Source: Bradyrhizobium sediminis
GTDB lineage: Bacteria; Pseudomonadota; Alphaproteobacteria; Rhizobiales; Xanthobacteraceae
DNA: 64,000 bases
NCBI RefSeq assembly: GCF_018736085.1
Contig: NZ_CP076134.1
Coordinates: forward strand, 2,862,501 to 2,926,500
Direction of reading: 5' to 3'
Part shown: positions 1-12,029 of the stretch, one piece after another
Layout: every line of letters starts with the position of its first letter
How positions within the stretch are numbered: the first letter of the stretch is position 1
Program-made: the position numbers and the translations under genes
The notes under the pieces: model-generated
Databases searched by the model: none
Told to the model about the DNA's origin: nothing
What the model saw: only the letters and a program-made list of their open reading frames with translations

Positions 1-147
1 CTGGCCGAGCGCGATAAAAAGTGGACCGCCTTTCAGACCGATCCGGATTGGATTTCAGCCCGGGCGAAGACCGAGGAAGATGGCCAGATCGTCGGCAACA
101 TCGTCAATCAGCTGCTGGTGCCCACAGCTTTCTCAGCGCTGAAGTAG
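1..147 (+). CDS. NIPSNAP family protein, C-terminal fragment
   Basis: The window opens inside this gene; only the last 48 codons and a TAG stop are visible. The fragment reads ERDKKWTAFQTDPDW, then a short charged stretch, then QLLVPTAFSAL, which matches the usual end of NIPSNAP proteins (small ferredoxin-like alpha-beta barrel proteins, often dimeric). NIPSNAP proteins have no firmly established enzymatic role in bacteria. The stop lies 38 bases before the VOC-family gene on the same strand, so the two may be co-transcribed. The family call rests on a short C-terminal match and is fairly, not fully, certain. Confidence 0.6.
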   Translation: MAERDKKWTAFQTDPDWISARAKTEEDGQIVGNIVNQLLVPTAFSALK

Positions 148-184
148 CAGGCGCCTCGCGCATAACCTCAGGTCCTCCGCCAGA

Positions 185-1054
185 ATGCCCCACGGGCTCG
201 ACCACATCGTGCACGCCGTCCGCGATCTCGACGCGGCGGCGGACATGTATTGCCGCGCCGGCTTCACCGTCGGTGCGCGCAACCGCCATCCCTGGGGCAC
301 CCACAACCGCATTGTGCAGTTGAAGAACTGCTTCATCGAAATCCTGACGGTTGCCGAGCCGGAGCAGATCCCGCCGCACGGCGCGCGCTCGTTTTCGTTC
401 GGCGCCTTCAATCGCGACTTTCTCGCCGCGCGCGAAGGTTTGTCGATGCTGATTCTCAACAGCCGCGATGCCCGCGAGGATGCGCGCTCGTTCGAGGCGG
501 CCGGCATCGGCGGCTTCGAGGTGTTCGATTTCGCCCGCGAAGGGAAAAAGCCGGACGGCACGCCGGTCAAGCTTGCATTCTCGCTGGTGTTCGCAACCGA
601 TCCGGCATCGCCCGATGCAGGCTTTGCAGCGTGCCAGCATCATTTTCCCGAGAATTTCTGGAACCCGGCGTTTCAGATCCACGCCAACGGCGCCACCACC
701 GTGCCCGGCGTGGCAGTCGTCGCCGACAATCCGACCGGCCATCACGTCTTCCTCAAGGCCTTTACCGGCGTGAGCGACCTGCATGCGAGTTCGATCGGCG
801 TCCGGGCCTCTACCGAAAATGGCGACGTCGAGATCATGGAGCGGGTGGCGTTTCGCGACCGCTTCGGCGTTTCGCCTGAGGTGAGGGGCGAGGGGATGGC
901 GTTCCACGGCTTGCGCTTCGCCGTCACGGACATTGCGGTGGTCGAAGCGCTGCACCGGCAGAACGGAATTGCCTCGCAGCGCCATGGCGGGGCGCTGGTG
1001 GTGCCGCCGGATGCCGCTCATGGCGCAACCCTGATATTCGAGGGCGTGAAATAG
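185..1054 (+). CDS. VOC superfamily (glyoxalase-like) protein
   Basis: The 289-residue protein begins [15 protein letters not shown], the typical first strand and helix of a vicinal oxygen chelate fold, with a His that is usually a metal ligand. The length and the second half, which starts again near residue 230 with [15 protein letters not shown], fit the two-module glyoxalase-like group (PF13468 type). Members bind a divalent metal and act on varied small molecules; the substrate here cannot be told from sequence. It has no signal peptide, so it should be cytosolic. It follows the NIPSNAP gene closely and precedes kdsA by 55 bases; no functional link to KDO synthesis is apparent. Confidence 0.75.
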   Translation: MPHGLDHIVHAVRDLDAAADMYCRAGFTVGARNRHPWGTHNRIVQLKNCFIEILTVAEPEQIPPHGARSFSFGAFNRDFLAAREGLSMLILNSRDAREDARSFEAAGIGGFEVFDFAREGKKPDGTPVKLAFSLVFATDPASPDAGFAACQHHFPENFWNPAFQIHANGATTVPGVAVVADNPTGHHVFLKAFTGVSDLHASSIGVRASTENGDVEIMERVAFRDRFGVSPEVRGEGMAFHGLRFAVTDIAVVEALHRQNGIASQRHGGALVVPPDAAHGATLIFEGVK

Positions 1055-1109
1055 GGTTGATCCCTCTGCCGCTGCCCGGCATGGTCGCGTCGAAAATAAG
1101 GAACATGCC

Positions 1110-1961
1110 TTGAACGCCAATATGCGAGCTGCGCCGGTCGTCGCCGCCGGATCGGTCGAATTCGGCAACGATCGGCCGATTTCGATCATCGCCGGGCCGT
1201 GCCAGCTCGAGAGCCGCGCGCACGCGCTCGAAGTGGCGTCTGCGCTGAAGGAGATCGCGGCGCGCTTGAGGATCGGGCTGGTCTACAAGACCTCGTTCGA
1301 CAAGGCCAACCGCAGCAGCGGATCAGCTCCGCGCGGCATCGGACTGCAACAGGCGCTGCCGATCTTTGCCGAGATTCGTTCCTCGCTCGGCATGCCCGTG
1401 CTCACCGACGTCCATGAGGCCGCGCAATGCGCCGAGGTAGCGCAGGCGGTCGATGTCCTGCAGATTCCGGCATACCTGTGCCGGCAGACCGATCTCCTGC
1501 TGGCGGCGGCCGCGACCGGCAGGGTCGTCAACGTCAAGAAAGGTCAGTTCCTGGCGCCCTGGGACATGGCGAACGTCGTCGCCAAGATCACCGACGCGGG
1601 AAACCGCAATGTGCTGGTCACCGAGCGCGGTGTCTCATTCGGCTACAACACGCTGGTCTCGGACATGCGGGCGCTGCCGATCCTGGCGCGAACCACCGGC
1701 GCACCGGTGATCTTCGACGCCACCCATTCGGTGCAGCAGCCCGGTGGCAAGGGGACATCATCGGGCGGGGAGCGCGAATTCGTGCCCGTGCTGGCGCGCG
1801 CCGCGGTCGCGGTCGGCGTCGCCGGCGTGTTCATCGAGACCCACCCCGATCCGGACCATGCCCCGTCGGATGGCCCCAACATGGTGCCGCTGCGCGAGTT
1901 CGAAGGCCTGGTGCGGAGGCTGATGGCATTCGATGCGCTTGCCAAGGGCGCGGTGCGTTGA
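1110..1961 (+). CDS. kdsA: 3-deoxy-8-phosphooctulonate synthase (KDO-8-P synthase)
   Basis: This enzyme condenses phosphoenolpyruvate with arabinose 5-phosphate to give KDO-8-phosphate, the precursor of the inner-core sugar of lipopolysaccharide. The 283-residue length and the motifs [16 protein letters not shown] near residue 30, [12 protein letters not shown] near 60, PVLTDVHE near 96, [20 protein letters not shown] and the C-terminal [19 protein letters not shown] are standard for KdsA. I chose the TTG start at 1110 because an AAGGA sequence sits about 7 bases upstream; an in-frame ATG at 1122 would be too far from it. The stop overlaps the TTG start of the next gene. Confidence 0.95.
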   Translation: MNANMRAAPVVAAGSVEFGNDRPISIIAGPCQLESRAHALEVASALKEIAARLRIGLVYKTSFDKANRSSGSAPRGIGLQQALPIFAEIRSSLGMPVLTDVHEAAQCAEVAQAVDVLQIPAYLCRQTDLLLAAAATGRVVNVKKGQFLAPWDMANVVAKITDAGNRNVLVTERGVSFGYNTLVSDMRALPILARTTGAPVIFDATHSVQQPGGKGTSSGGEREFVPVLARAAVAVGVAGVFIETHPDPDHAPSDGPNMVPLREFEGLVRRLMAFDALAKGAVR

Positions 1962-3172
1962 AGCCGCAGGCAGGATCGCCGCCACACGACCAGCGTATTC
2001 CACCGGCCATCAACGTTATTGCGCTCGCGAGCTTCTCCGCCAGCTTGTCGGCGCGGGCGCTCGATCCGGTGCTGCCGCATGTCGCCGAAGATTTCGGCGT
2101 CACCATCGCGACCGCGGCGGGCTTCTCGGCAGTGTTCGCCTTCACCTTCGCCATCATCCAGCCGGTAATGGGCGCGGCCGCGGACTTGTTCGGCAAGGCG
2201 CGGCTGATGGTGGTTTGCCTGGTGCTGCTGGGGGTTGCGAATGTTCTCGGCGCGCTGTCGACCTCGTTCCCGTTGTTGTTTGCGACGCGGATTCTCGCAG
2301 GGATCGGCTCGGGCGGCGTGTTTCCGATCGCGCTCAGCCTGACCAGCGATCTGGTCGGCGCCGAGAAGCGGCAGATTGCGATCGGGCGCACCCTGGCCGG
2401 CGCCATGACCGGCAACCTGCTGGGTGCGTCAGCCTCGGGCCTGATCGGTGACTTGCTGGGCTGGAGAGGGGTACTTGCGGTGCTTGGCGTGCTGGTGATC
2501 CTGGCCTCGGTCGCCGTGGCCCTCGGTTTTCGGGGCGCAGCACTGGCGCGGCCGCCGAAGACCAACCTGTCGGCGCTCAGGCACGGCTATCGCACGATCT
2601 TCTCCAATCCCAACGCACGCATTTGCTACGCCGCTGTGTTTATCGAGGGGTGCTGCGTGCTCGGATTGTTTCCGTTCGTGGCGGCATTCCTGTTCGATCT
2701 CGGCGAAACCAGCCTGTCGCTTGCGGGAATCGTGATCGCAGGTTTTGCGGTCGGCGGCCTGTTCTACACCATGAGCGTTTCGCGTTTCCTGCCGCGGCTC
2801 GGCGTCAAGGGCATGATGATCGCGGGGGCCGCGATGGTCGGCTTGCAGCTGGCGGTGGTGGCGTTCGGGCCAGGCTGGAAGATTCATGCCCTCAGCCTGC
2901 TGTTCATGGGCTGGGGGTTCTACATGATCCATGGTTGCCTGCAGGTATTTGCCAGCGAGCTTTCAGTGGAAGCCCGCGCCACCGCGATGTCGCTGCACTC
3001 GTTCTTCTTTTTCATGGGACAGACCGTCGGTCCGATCGCGTATGGATTTGGCATCGAGAATCTCGGCAAGCTTCCGACCTTGCTGACATTCGCGGCCGTG
3101 ATGGTTGCGCTGGGCTTTGTCTGCGCGCGGCTGCTGCGGCAGACAAGGCCGGCGGATGCGAGTCCGGCCTGA
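1958..3172 (+). CDS. MFS transporter (DHA1-like)
   Basis: A 404-residue polytopic membrane protein with about 12 hydrophobic segments. The early [18 protein letters not shown] and the segment [17 protein letters not shown] between helices 2 and 3 resemble the MFS signature of the DHA1 (drug:H+ antiporter 1/AraJ-like) group; the conserved Asp and Arg of helix 1 to loop 2-3 are present. Substrate is unknown. I place the start at TTG 1958, which overlaps the kdsA stop in a TTGA arrangement and points to translational coupling. The open frame extends much further upstream, but that part lies antiphase inside kdsA and does not resemble protein. Pairing with kdsA does not by itself imply a sugar substrate. 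Confidence 0.8.
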   Translation: MKPQAGSPPHDQRIPPAINVIALASFSASLSARALDPVLPHVAEDFGVTIATAAGFSAVFAFTFAIIQPVMGAAADLFGKARLMVVCLVLLGVANVLGALSTSFPLLFATRILAGIGSGGVFPIALSLTSDLVGAEKRQIAIGRTLAGAMTGNLLGASASGLIGDLLGWRGVLAVLGVLVILASVAVALGFRGAALARPPKTNLSALRHGYRTIFSNPNARICYAAVFIEGCCVLGLFPFVAAFLFDLGETSLSLAGIVIAGFAVGGLFYTMSVSRFLPRLGVKGMMIAGAAMVGLQLAVVAFGPGWKIHALSLLFMGWGFYMIHGCLQVFASELSVEARATAMSLHSFFFFMGQTVGPIAYGFGIENLGKLPTLLTFAAVMVALGFVCARLLRQTRPADASPA

Positions 3173-3485
3173 TCAAGGTGTGTCGTTCTTGCTGAATGGA
3201 GACTGCAATAATTGAAAGGCGGGCGCTGATGCCGCGCTTCTCGAAATGAGAAAAATCCAACTGTCGGCTGGGAAGCGGTCGAGGGCTCGCCGCGGCAGAA
3301 GTCCTGGAAGCACAACCCGGCCGCCCCGCGATGGGCGCACGATCGCGTTTGCTGCGTAGTCAGCGAGCGCCCCTGCGGGTGCGAAAGCACAGCGGAGCCG
3401 GAATAGCGCGAATATTTCAGCAAAACTTAACCGGTATTTAGGGCTTGGCGGCAATCCTGAAAGAGGACGGGAAGATTGTTGAGGT
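3173..3485. other. Intergenic region, 313 bases, no gene
   Basis: I see no convincing coding sequence on either strand; the open frames here lack protein-like composition and ribosome sites. The only notable element is a TTAA-N7-TTAG motif at 3427-3441 described separately. It should hold the promoter of the binding protein/GGDEF-EAL pair downstream. Confidence 0.5.
3427..3441 (+). promoter_or_regulatory. CtrA-box-like motif
   Basis: TTAA, 7 bases (ccggtat), TTAG, lying 45 bases before the start of the periplasmic binding protein gene. The alphaproteobacterial cell-cycle regulator CtrA binds TTAA-N7-TTAA, so this site has one mismatch in eight. In a GC-rich window of this size two or three such matches are expected by chance, so this is only a candidate. 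Confidence 0.25.
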
Positions 3486-4349
3486 ATGTCCTTGCTCCGG
3501 CGGTTCCATTTCCCAACGCTCCTGCTGTTATGTTTGATCGCTGCCGCGGCTGCCGGTCTCGCCAGCGCGGATCGGGCAACCGCAGCGGACACCATTAAGA
3601 TTGGCGGCACCGGGGCGGCGCTCGGCGACATGTCGCGGCTGGCTGATGTCTATATGCAGACGCACCCGGACACCAAGATCGTCGTGCTGCCGAGGAGCCT
3701 TGGTGGCGACGGCGGTATCAAGGCACTGCGCGCTGGCGCCATCGATATCGCGCTTGTCATCGAGCCGCTGTCTCCCGATGAGCGCGCCCCCGGATTGACC
3801 GCGTCCCCTTACGCGAAGTCCGCGCTTGCCTTCGCAACGCGGCTCGATACGCCATTCGATGCGGTGACGACTGATTGGGTGGTCGACGTCTACCGCGGCG
3901 CGGTGACGCATTGGCCGGACGGCAAGCCGATACGGCTGGTGCTGCGTCCGTCGCATGACAGCGACATGAAAATCCTCTACGCCCACTCCGACGCGATGAA
4001 GCAGGCGATGCAGGCGGCGCTGGCGCGGTCCGGTCTGCTCATTGCAGATACGGCGCAAGCGGCTGCCAGGAAACTCGAGCAGTTGGAAGGCTCTCTCGGC
4101 AGCACCACGCTTGCTCAGATCCAGAGCGAGCAAACGCCGCTAAAGCTGCTCACCTTTGACGGCGTTGCACCGACCGCCGAGATGGTGGCTGCTGGCCGTT
4201 ATCCGCTGGTGAAATTCTTCTATCACGTCACGAGGCCGGACGCCTCCGCCGTGGTACGCGATTTCGTCTCATTCCTTGGATCGGCCGAAGCCGCCGCAAT
4301 CCTGCAGAAGACCGGCAATGTCCACATTCCCAATGCGCCACGAGGCTGA
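3486..4349 (+). CDS. PstS-like periplasmic substrate-binding protein
   Basis: A 287-residue exported protein: a hydrophobic signal segment (LLLLCLIAAAAAGLASA) is followed by IKIGGTGAALGDMSRLADVY, which resembles the start of phosphate-type (PBP-like, PstS superfamily) binding proteins. Later VDVYRGAVTHWPDGKPIRLVLRP and the C-terminal RYPLVKFFYHV also fit that fold, where the protein clamps an oxyanion or small ligand. No ABC permease or ATPase genes are nearby. Instead the stop is one base before the likely GTG start of a membrane GGDEF-EAL protein, so the two are almost certainly translated together and this protein may act as its ligand-sensing partner. The ligand is unknown; a phosphate role is not demonstrated. 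Confidence 0.7.
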   Translation: MSLLRRFHFPTLLLLCLIAAAAAGLASADRATAADTIKIGGTGAALGDMSRLADVYMQTHPDTKIVVLPRSLGGDGGIKALRAGAIDIALVIEPLSPDERAPGLTASPYAKSALAFATRLDTPFDAVTTDWVVDVYRGAVTHWPDGKPIRLVLRPSHDSDMKILYAHSDAMKQAMQAALARSGLLIADTAQAAARKLEQLEGSLGSTTLAQIQSEQTPLKLLTFDGVAPTAEMVAAGRYPLVKFFYHVTRPDASAVVRDFVSFLGSAEAAAILQKTGNVHIPNAPRG

Positions 4350-4350
4350 T

Positions 4351-6246
4351 GTGGAACATCAAGAAGGCGCGCTTCTCTCCCGGATCACGACAACGATCGC
4401 GCTGCTTGCTGCGGTGATCGTCGCCATCGGAGCGCCATTCGGATATTTCTACCTCATGTTGGCGAGTGATGAGGGCCGGCTGCGGGCCGACGCGAACGTG
4501 CGCTCATTCCTGATCTCGCAGGTGGTGAGCAGTGACCCGGATATGTGGAAGTTCGAGGGACACGCGATCGACGGCATCATCAGCCGGAGATTCCATGAGG
4601 AGGAAGTCGATTCGCTCGCCGTCCGCGATGCGAGCGGCGCCGTCATGTACCAACACGGCCCTGCGAAGCAGCCGTGGCCAGCTCTGACGACCGTACGTCC
4701 CATCTACGACTCAGGGCATGTCGTCGGCGAGATCGAATTGCGGCATTCGATCCGCCATATTTTCCCGCTTACCGCTCTCATCGCTCTCATTTCGTCGATC
4801 GTCGGGCTGGGCGTGTTCTTCGCCGTGCGCATGTTTCCGATGCGCGCTCTCGAGCAGGCATGGCAACGCGCGACCCACGACCCGCTGACTGGACTGCCGA
4901 ACCGCCTCTTGCTCGCCGACCGGATCGAGCAGGCGGCGGCGCTCTGCGCCCGTTCCGACACGACCTTCGCGATCCATTGCCTCGATCTCGATCATTTCAA
5001 GGAAATCAACGACACACTGGGTCACCGTGCCGGCGACCTCCTTCTCACACAGGCCGGCGAGCGAATGGCTCAATGCCTGCGCAAGGGTGATACGCTTGCC
5101 CGCACGGGTGGCGACGAATTCGTTGTTCTGCAGCCCGACGTCAGGACGCCCGACGACGCAGCCGCGTCAGCCGAGAAGCTGATCCATGCAATCAGCCGGC
5201 CGTTCGACCTGGAAGGCCATCAGGTGATGTTGACCACCAGCGTCGGCATCGCGCTGTATGAAAAGAGCGGGCAAAGCACGACCGAGCTCCTGCAAAACGC
5301 CGACAATGCGCTCTACCGCGCCAAATCGCTTCAACGCGGAACCCTGCATTTCTTCGATAAAGGGTTGAACGAACGGCTCGATGCCCGCAAGAAGGCGGAG
5401 CGGGAGTTGCGCGCCGCGCTGGCGACGAACCAGTTCGAATTACTGTACCAACCGCAGATCAGTTTGCCGGACGGCGCGATCACCGGCGTCGAGGTGCTGA
5501 TCCGATGGCGACACCCGATCCGCGGATTGGTCGATCCAGACGAGTTCATTTCGCTCGCGGAAGAAACCGGCCTGATCGTGCCGATCGGGGAATGGATCTT
5601 GCGCACGGCCTGCTCGCAAGCTGCCAAGTGGAATGATCTCACGCTCGCGGTGAATGTCTCCCCGGTGCAGTTCCGCAAGGGGCACATTGCGGCGACCGTT
5701 CGGGAGGCGCTGGAAGAATCTGGCTTTCCGCCGGATCGGCTCGAACTTGAGATCACGGAAGGCATTCTGATTGCCGATACCGAGACGACGTTGAACACCC
5801 TCAACGAAATACGCAAGCTTGGCGTCCGCATCGTGATGGACGATTTCGGCACCGGCTATTCGTCGCTCGGCTATTTGCGCAAATTCCCCTTCGACAAGCT
5901 CAAGCTGGACAAGTCTTTCGTCCGCGACCTTGGGCAGAACCCCGACGCGGACGCGATCGCGCACACCATTATCGACCTGGCGCGCACCCTGAAGATCACC
6001 TCGAATGCCGAAGGTGTTGAATCGCAGACGCAGCTCGACTGGCTGGTCCAACAAGGATGCGGAGAAGCGCAAGGCTACTGGTTCGCCCGGCCGCTGACCT
6101 ATTCCGACGTCGATCAATTTGTCGCCGCATTCAAACCCGGCGTGACGAAGGCCGAAGAGGGGGGCCTCTCATCCGCCGAGGCATCCAAAAATGCCGGCGT
6201 CGTGCACTCGGCATTGCGCAAGTCCGCGAAATCCATCGGCGGATAA
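4351..6246 (+). CDS. Membrane-bound GGDEF-EAL protein (c-di-GMP cyclase/phosphodiesterase)
   Basis: About 631 residues. Two transmembrane helices (near residues 10-35 and 130-155) enclose a periplasmic sensor segment of roughly 95 residues with no family I recognise. The GGDEF domain follows, with GGDEF intact near residue 253 and an RKGD inhibitory I-site five residues before it. The EAL domain reads EVLIRW near residue 380 and keeps NVSPVQF, LELEITEG, DDFGTGYSS and KLDKSF, so it looks catalytically competent. Both synthesis and breakdown of c-di-GMP are therefore possible. I favour the GTG at 4351 because GAGG lies 5 bases before it and it follows the binding-protein stop; in-frame ATGs at 4276, 4318 and 4333 inside the upstream gene lack good ribosome sites. 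Confidence 0.88.
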   Translation: MEHQEGALLSRITTTIALLAAVIVAIGAPFGYFYLMLASDEGRLRADANVRSFLISQVVSSDPDMWKFEGHAIDGIISRRFHEEEVDSLAVRDASGAVMYQHGPAKQPWPALTTVRPIYDSGHVVGEIELRHSIRHIFPLTALIALISSIVGLGVFFAVRMFPMRALEQAWQRATHDPLTGLPNRLLLADRIEQAAALCARSDTTFAIHCLDLDHFKEINDTLGHRAGDLLLTQAGERMAQCLRKGDTLARTGGDEFVVLQPDVRTPDDAAASAEKLIHAISRPFDLEGHQVMLTTSVGIALYEKSGQSTTELLQNADNALYRAKSLQRGTLHFFDKGLNERLDARKKAERELRAALATNQFELLYQPQISLPDGAITGVEVLIRWRHPIRGLVDPDEFISLAEETGLIVPIGEWILRTACSQAAKWNDLTLAVNVSPVQFRKGHIAATVREALEESGFPPDRLELEITEGILIADTETTLNTLNEIRKLGVRIVMDDFGTGYSSLGYLRKFPFDKLKLDKSFVRDLGQNPDADAIAHTIIDLARTLKITSNAEGVESQTQLDWLVQQGCGEAQGYWFARPLTYSDVDQFVAAFKPGVTKAEEGGLSSAEASKNAGVVHSALRKSAKSIGG

Positions 6247-6275
6247 ATGACGCGCTGACGGCACATCGGGCAGGA

Positions 6276-6728
6276 TCACCCCCGGCCGCGATAGGGCGCG
6301 ACGCCCTGATCGGGAATCCACATGCCATCAGGCAGTTTGCCGGTTTGCCAGAACACGTCGATCGGAATGCCGCCGCGCGGATACCAGTAGCCGCCGATGC
6401 GCAGCCATTTCGGCTTGATCTCGGCCGTGATCCGCTTGCCGATGGCGACCGTGCAGTCTTCGTGAAAGGCGCCATGATTGCGGAAACTCGCGACATAGAG
6501 TTTCAGCGATTTCGATTCCAGCAGCCATGGCCCCGGTACGTAGTCGATCACCAGATGCGCGAAATCCGGCTGGCCGGTGACCGGGCAGAGCGAGGTGAAT
6601 TCCGGGGCGGTGAAGCGCACCAGGTAATTGGTGTCTTTCTGCGGGTTGGGCACGCGGTCAAGCTTCGCCTCGTCAGGCGTCCTGGGCCATTCCACGGCGC
6701 GGCCGAGCTGCAGTGATTTTCGAGCCAT
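6276..6728 (-). CDS. queF: NADPH-dependent 7-cyano-7-deazaguanine reductase (preQ0 reductase)
   Basis: QueF reduces preQ0 to preQ1 in queuosine biosynthesis, a four-electron nitrile reduction. The 150-residue product has the catalytic Cys48 in [12 protein letters not shown] with the proton-donor Asp55, the QueF motif ESKSLKLY starting at Glu71 (NADPH/substrate binding), and [10 protein letters not shown] with the conserved His and Glu. Length fits the short, single-domain (YkvM) type. The start is the ATG at 6728 (MARKSLQLG). Because of a frameshift in the upstream gene the frame stays open without a stop back to 7883, which could mislead gene callers into a fusion. No other queuosine gene is adjacent. 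Confidence 0.93.
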   Translation of the reverse strand: MARKSLQLGRAVEWPRTPDEAKLDRVPNPQKDTNYLVRFTAPEFTSLCPVTGQPDFAHLVIDYVPGPWLLESKSLKLYVASFRNHGAFHEDCTVAIGKRITAEIKPKWLRIGGYWYPRGGIPIDVFWQTGKLPDGMWIPDQGVAPYRGRG

Positions 6729-6784
6729 CTTCGTTGTCCTGTGCGAGCGCTGACATGGACGCAAGCGGGCGTCGCCGTCAACCG

Positions 6785-6897
6785 TCAGCGCGACGCGGGG
6801 TCGGCCAGAAAGCGCACCAGCGCACCGCGCTCGGCCGCATCCAGCGGCGGCCGGGACGCCGCCGGGATCGCGGGCAGCAACAGAAAAGGGAACACTC

Positions 6898-6901
<4 letters not shown>
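6785..6901 (-). pseudogene. Short remnant ORF between the lyase-like gene and queF
   Basis: A 38-codon frame starting at GTG, overlapping the predicted normal stop of the lyase-like gene in a GTGA arrangement. It reads [15 protein letters not shown], like the start of a signal peptide, and ends [19 protein letters not shown], like the helix that closes many small c-type cytochromes. There is no CxxCH haem motif. One reading is an internally deleted cytochrome c gene; another is a chance ORF. The identification is weak. Confidence 0.3.
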
Positions 6902-9343
<2,442 letters not shown>

Positions 9344-9358
9344 CGCCTTCAGAAATCG

Positions 9359-10546
9359 TCAGATCGTTCGTCCCTTCGACGATCTTGCGACGACCGGCCG
9401 TTTCGCCGCGGACGGTTTCACGTGCGCGGCCTGCCGGTGGCGCTTCTTCACATCCGCGTCCGCGGCCTTCGCTCCGCCGCGGCGAGAGGCGTATTCCTGG
9501 CCGTCGATCGGCCCCACATGCGGGGGATCGCGACCGAGATACGGTCGGCCGATTCCGAACTGCTTCCCGTTTGCATCGACCCATTTCCAGAGGGCTTCGG
9601 TCGAAACCCACCGCTTCGCCCGCGTCTCGCCATTGACGCTCACGATATCAGCCGCAAGCCCGTGGCCATAGCCGCCGCGGAAACTGCCGCCGTGGTACGA
9701 CCTGTCGCTCGCCGCTTTCAGGCCGCTTGCGATCGATTGACGATAGTCGTCGCGGAACGCGCTGGTGATGCCGGGTTGCAGTCCGGCGGCCTCCGCGGCG
9801 TGAAGCGCATGAAACAGCTTTATCTTGAAGCTGCGATCCATGCCGCCGATCACGTAGTCCATCATCGACATGCCGGCTCGTTCCGCCGCCTTGGGATCCT
9901 TCCACGTGAAATCGTTATCGACCAGTCTGGTAAAGCTTCTGGTGACAGTCACCAGTTTGCCCTTCCTTTTGACCGTTACTTTCCTGAGCTCACGCTCCTT
10001 GATGGTGTCCTCCTTGGGCGTCCGCTGGTAGAGCGCCCAGAGGAACTGGTCGATGCAGGGCTTCGCCACCAGGCACTCGCCGACAATCTCGATGCGGCCG
10101 GCTGTCGTCGCGGCGTCCTCGGGCGGCGCATCGGCCGTGCTTGCGGTTGGCGCCTGCGCGGGCGGGATTTCCGCTGGCAGAACTTCCGCCGGATCGGTCA
10201 GTGCGGCAACGACGAAGGGGCGCGATGCCGCCTCTGTTGTTGTTGTATCGGTGACAGGCATCGTATCGGCGAAGGGCTTCGCCACAAGTTCGGCGGCCGC
10301 GGCCACTTCGGGCGTATCGGGCGCGACGTAGCTCATTGCAACTGATTGCGGCGCATTGGCCTGCGGCGCGGCCGCGACGTCGACGCTGGCGGTCAGCAAT
10401 GGCGCGAGGCGGTCCACGACGTGCGCCGCTGCGGCGTTCTCGATACGAGGTGAACCAAGGCCGGCAAGGCTGACGAAAGCCCAACCTGCAATGACCACGG
10501 CTGGAAAAAGCGCCGCTGCTACTGTTGCCGATCGTCGCGGGTTCAT
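9359..10546 (-). CDS. Exported M15-like peptidase (VanY/DD-carboxypeptidase-like)
   Basis: A 395-residue protein with an N-terminal hydrophobic segment (about residues 9-30, signal peptide or anchor), then a long Ala/Pro-rich linker to about residue 150, then a globular domain. Near the C terminus GITSAFRDDYRQSIASG, SDRSYHGGSF, GHGLAADIV and RDPPHVGPIDG resemble the zinc-binding His/Asp/His arrangement of peptidase family M15, enzymes that trim peptidoglycan stem peptides. The spacing of His to Asp is not textbook VanY, so activity is inferred. The start is ATG 10546; the frame is open far upstream but that part overlaps the divergent oxidoreductase gene. It converges on eno with only 15 bases between stops. 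Confidence 0.6.
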   Translation of the reverse strand: MNPRRSATVAAALFPAVVIAGWAFVSLAGLGSPRIENAAAAHVVDRLAPLLTASVDVAAAPQANAPQSVAMSYVAPDTPEVAAAAELVAKPFADTMPVTDTTTTEAASRPFVVAALTDPAEVLPAEIPPAQAPTASTADAPPEDAATTAGRIEIVGECLVAKPCIDQFLWALYQRTPKEDTIKERELRKVTVKRKGKLVTVTRSFTRLVDNDFTWKDPKAAERAGMSMMDYVIGGMDRSFKIKLFHALHAAEAAGLQPGITSAFRDDYRQSIASGLKAASDRSYHGGSFRGGYGHGLAADIVSVNGETRAKRWVSTEALWKWVDANGKQFGIGRPYLGRDPPHVGPIDGQEYASRRGGAKAADADVKKRHRQAAHVKPSAAKRPVVARSSKGRTI

Positions 10547-10883
10547 GGTTCCAGCCTCCAGCGACTCCAATGAGCCAGGTTGCACAGCCAAGCATCCGAC
10601 GCCTGAAGTTTCGGGGGACAATGAGGACGCGCAAGGGCGAATTCGGCGGGTCATGACTGTTTCCAGGAAGGTGTTGCCAGAGTGCAACGCGCCGCCGCAG
10701 CCCATTTTGGGGCGCGACCTTCGCCATCGTCGGCTGATGTGCGCGGGCGGAATAGGCATGCGAAGGCCTTGACTGAAATCGCTGATACGGCTGGACATCA
10801 TTGCCGGCCGAGACCATACCGCCAATGGTTCTGAAGCTAAGCACGGATCGGCAATAGGATGCTGAACCGCAGGCAGGAGGAAA
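10547..10883. other. Divergent intergenic region, 337 bases
   Basis: This region separates the minus-strand peptidase from the plus-strand oxidoreductase and must hold both promoters. I see no gene, and no operator or repeat clear enough to name. An AGGAGG ribosome site for the right-hand gene lies at 10875-10880. Confidence 0.4.
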
Positions 10884-12029
10884 ATGAGTATGGGTGACAC
10901 CAAGACCGGACTGCAACTGCGCTCGCTGCTCAAGAAGAGCGGCGAACTCGAACTGTCGCTGGTGAATGTCCCGACGCCCGAACCGGCTGACGACGAAGTT
11001 GTGGTCCGTGTCGAGGCCGCGCCGATCAACCCGTCCGATCTCGGGCTGCTGATCGGCCAGGCCGATATGTCGACCGCCAAGGCTTCAGGCACCAGGGATG
11101 CTCCCGTCGTAACAGCCAGGATGCCGGAAGCTGCCATGAGGATGATGTCGGCGCGGCTCGATGAATCGATGCCGGTCGGCAATGAGGGTGCGGGCGTGGT
11201 GATCAAGACCGGATCGTCGGATGCCGCCAGGGCGCTGATAGGCAAGACGGTCGCGATGATCGGCGGCGCCATGTACACGCAGTACCGGGTCCTGAAGGTC
11301 AGGGACGTGATGGAGCTGCCGGCCGGCGCTTCGCCTGCCGACGGCGCGTCATGGTTTGTCAATCCGCTGACCGCGCTCGGCATGACCGAGACCATGCGGC
11401 GCGAAGGTCATAAGGCGCTGGTGCACACTGCCGCCGCATCGAACCTCGGCCAGATGCTCAACAAGATCTGCATCAAGGACGGCATCGGCCTCGTCAACAT
11501 CGTACGCAGCAAGGAGCAGGCCGACATCCTGCACAAGATCGGCGCCAAATATGTCGTCGATTCAACGGCGCCGACCTTCATGGACGACCTCACCAGCGCG
11601 CTGGTGGAAACCGGCGCAACGATCGCGTTCGACGCCATCGGCGGTGGCAAGCTGGCAGGCCAGATTCTCACCTGCATGGAGATCGCCGCCAACAAGACGG
11701 CGAAGGAATACAGCCGCTACGGCTCGAACGTGTACAAGCAGGTCTATATCTACGGCAGCCTCGATAACCGTCCGACCGAATTGAGCCGGACGTTCGGTCT
11801 CAGCTGGGGTGTCGGCGGCTGGCTCTTGACGCCGTTCCTGCAGAAGATCGGCCCGGCCGAAATTGGCAGGCTGCGCCAGCGCGTGGCTTCCGAGCTCAAG
11901 ACCACCTTCGCCAGCCATTACACGCAAGTGGTGTCGCTGCAGGAGGCATTGCAGCTTTCCCACATCGCCATCTACAACAAGCGTTCCACCGGCGAAAAAT
12001 ACCTGATCAATCCGAACAAGGGCGGTTGA
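10884..12029 (+). CDS. MDR-family (zinc-type alcohol dehydrogenase/quinone reductase-like) oxidoreductase
   Basis: A 381-residue medium-chain dehydrogenase/reductase. The N-terminal GroES-like domain reads VVVRVEAAPINPSDLGLL and VGNEGAGVVIKTG; the Rossmann part reads HKALVHTAAASNLGQML and continues NIVRSKEQADILHKIGAKYVVD, as in quinone oxidoreductases. The cysteine ligands of true zinc alcohol dehydrogenases are not evident, which favours a zinc-free NADPH-dependent reductase. Substrate unknown. AGGAGG at 10875-10880 is 3 bases from the ATG at 10884 but 9 from the in-frame ATG at 10890, so translation probably begins at 10890 (MGDTKTGLQ). It precedes another flavin/NADPH enzyme on the same strand. 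Confidence 0.8.
   Translation: MSMGDTKTGLQLRSLLKKSGELELSLVNVPTPEPADDEVVVRVEAAPINPSDLGLLIGQADMSTAKASGTRDAPVVTARMPEAAMRMMSARLDESMPVGNEGAGVVIKTGSSDAARALIGKTVAMIGGAMYTQYRVLKVRDVMELPAGASPADGASWFVNPLTALGMTETMRREGHKALVHTAAASNLGQMLNKICIKDGIGLVNIVRSKEQADILHKIGAKYVVDSTAPTFMDDLTSALVETGATIAFDAIGGGKLAGQILTCMEIAANKTAKEYSRYGSNVYKQVYIYGSLDNRPTELSRTFGLSWGVGGWLLTPFLQKIGPAEIGRLRQRVASELKTTFASHYTQVVSLQEALQLSHIAIYNKRSTGEKYLINPNKGG

Noticed and set aside
9359..11395. A 678-residue minus-strand protein
   Set aside because: Only the part from 10546 down resembles a protein; the upstream half is antisense to the well-supported MDR oxidoreductase.
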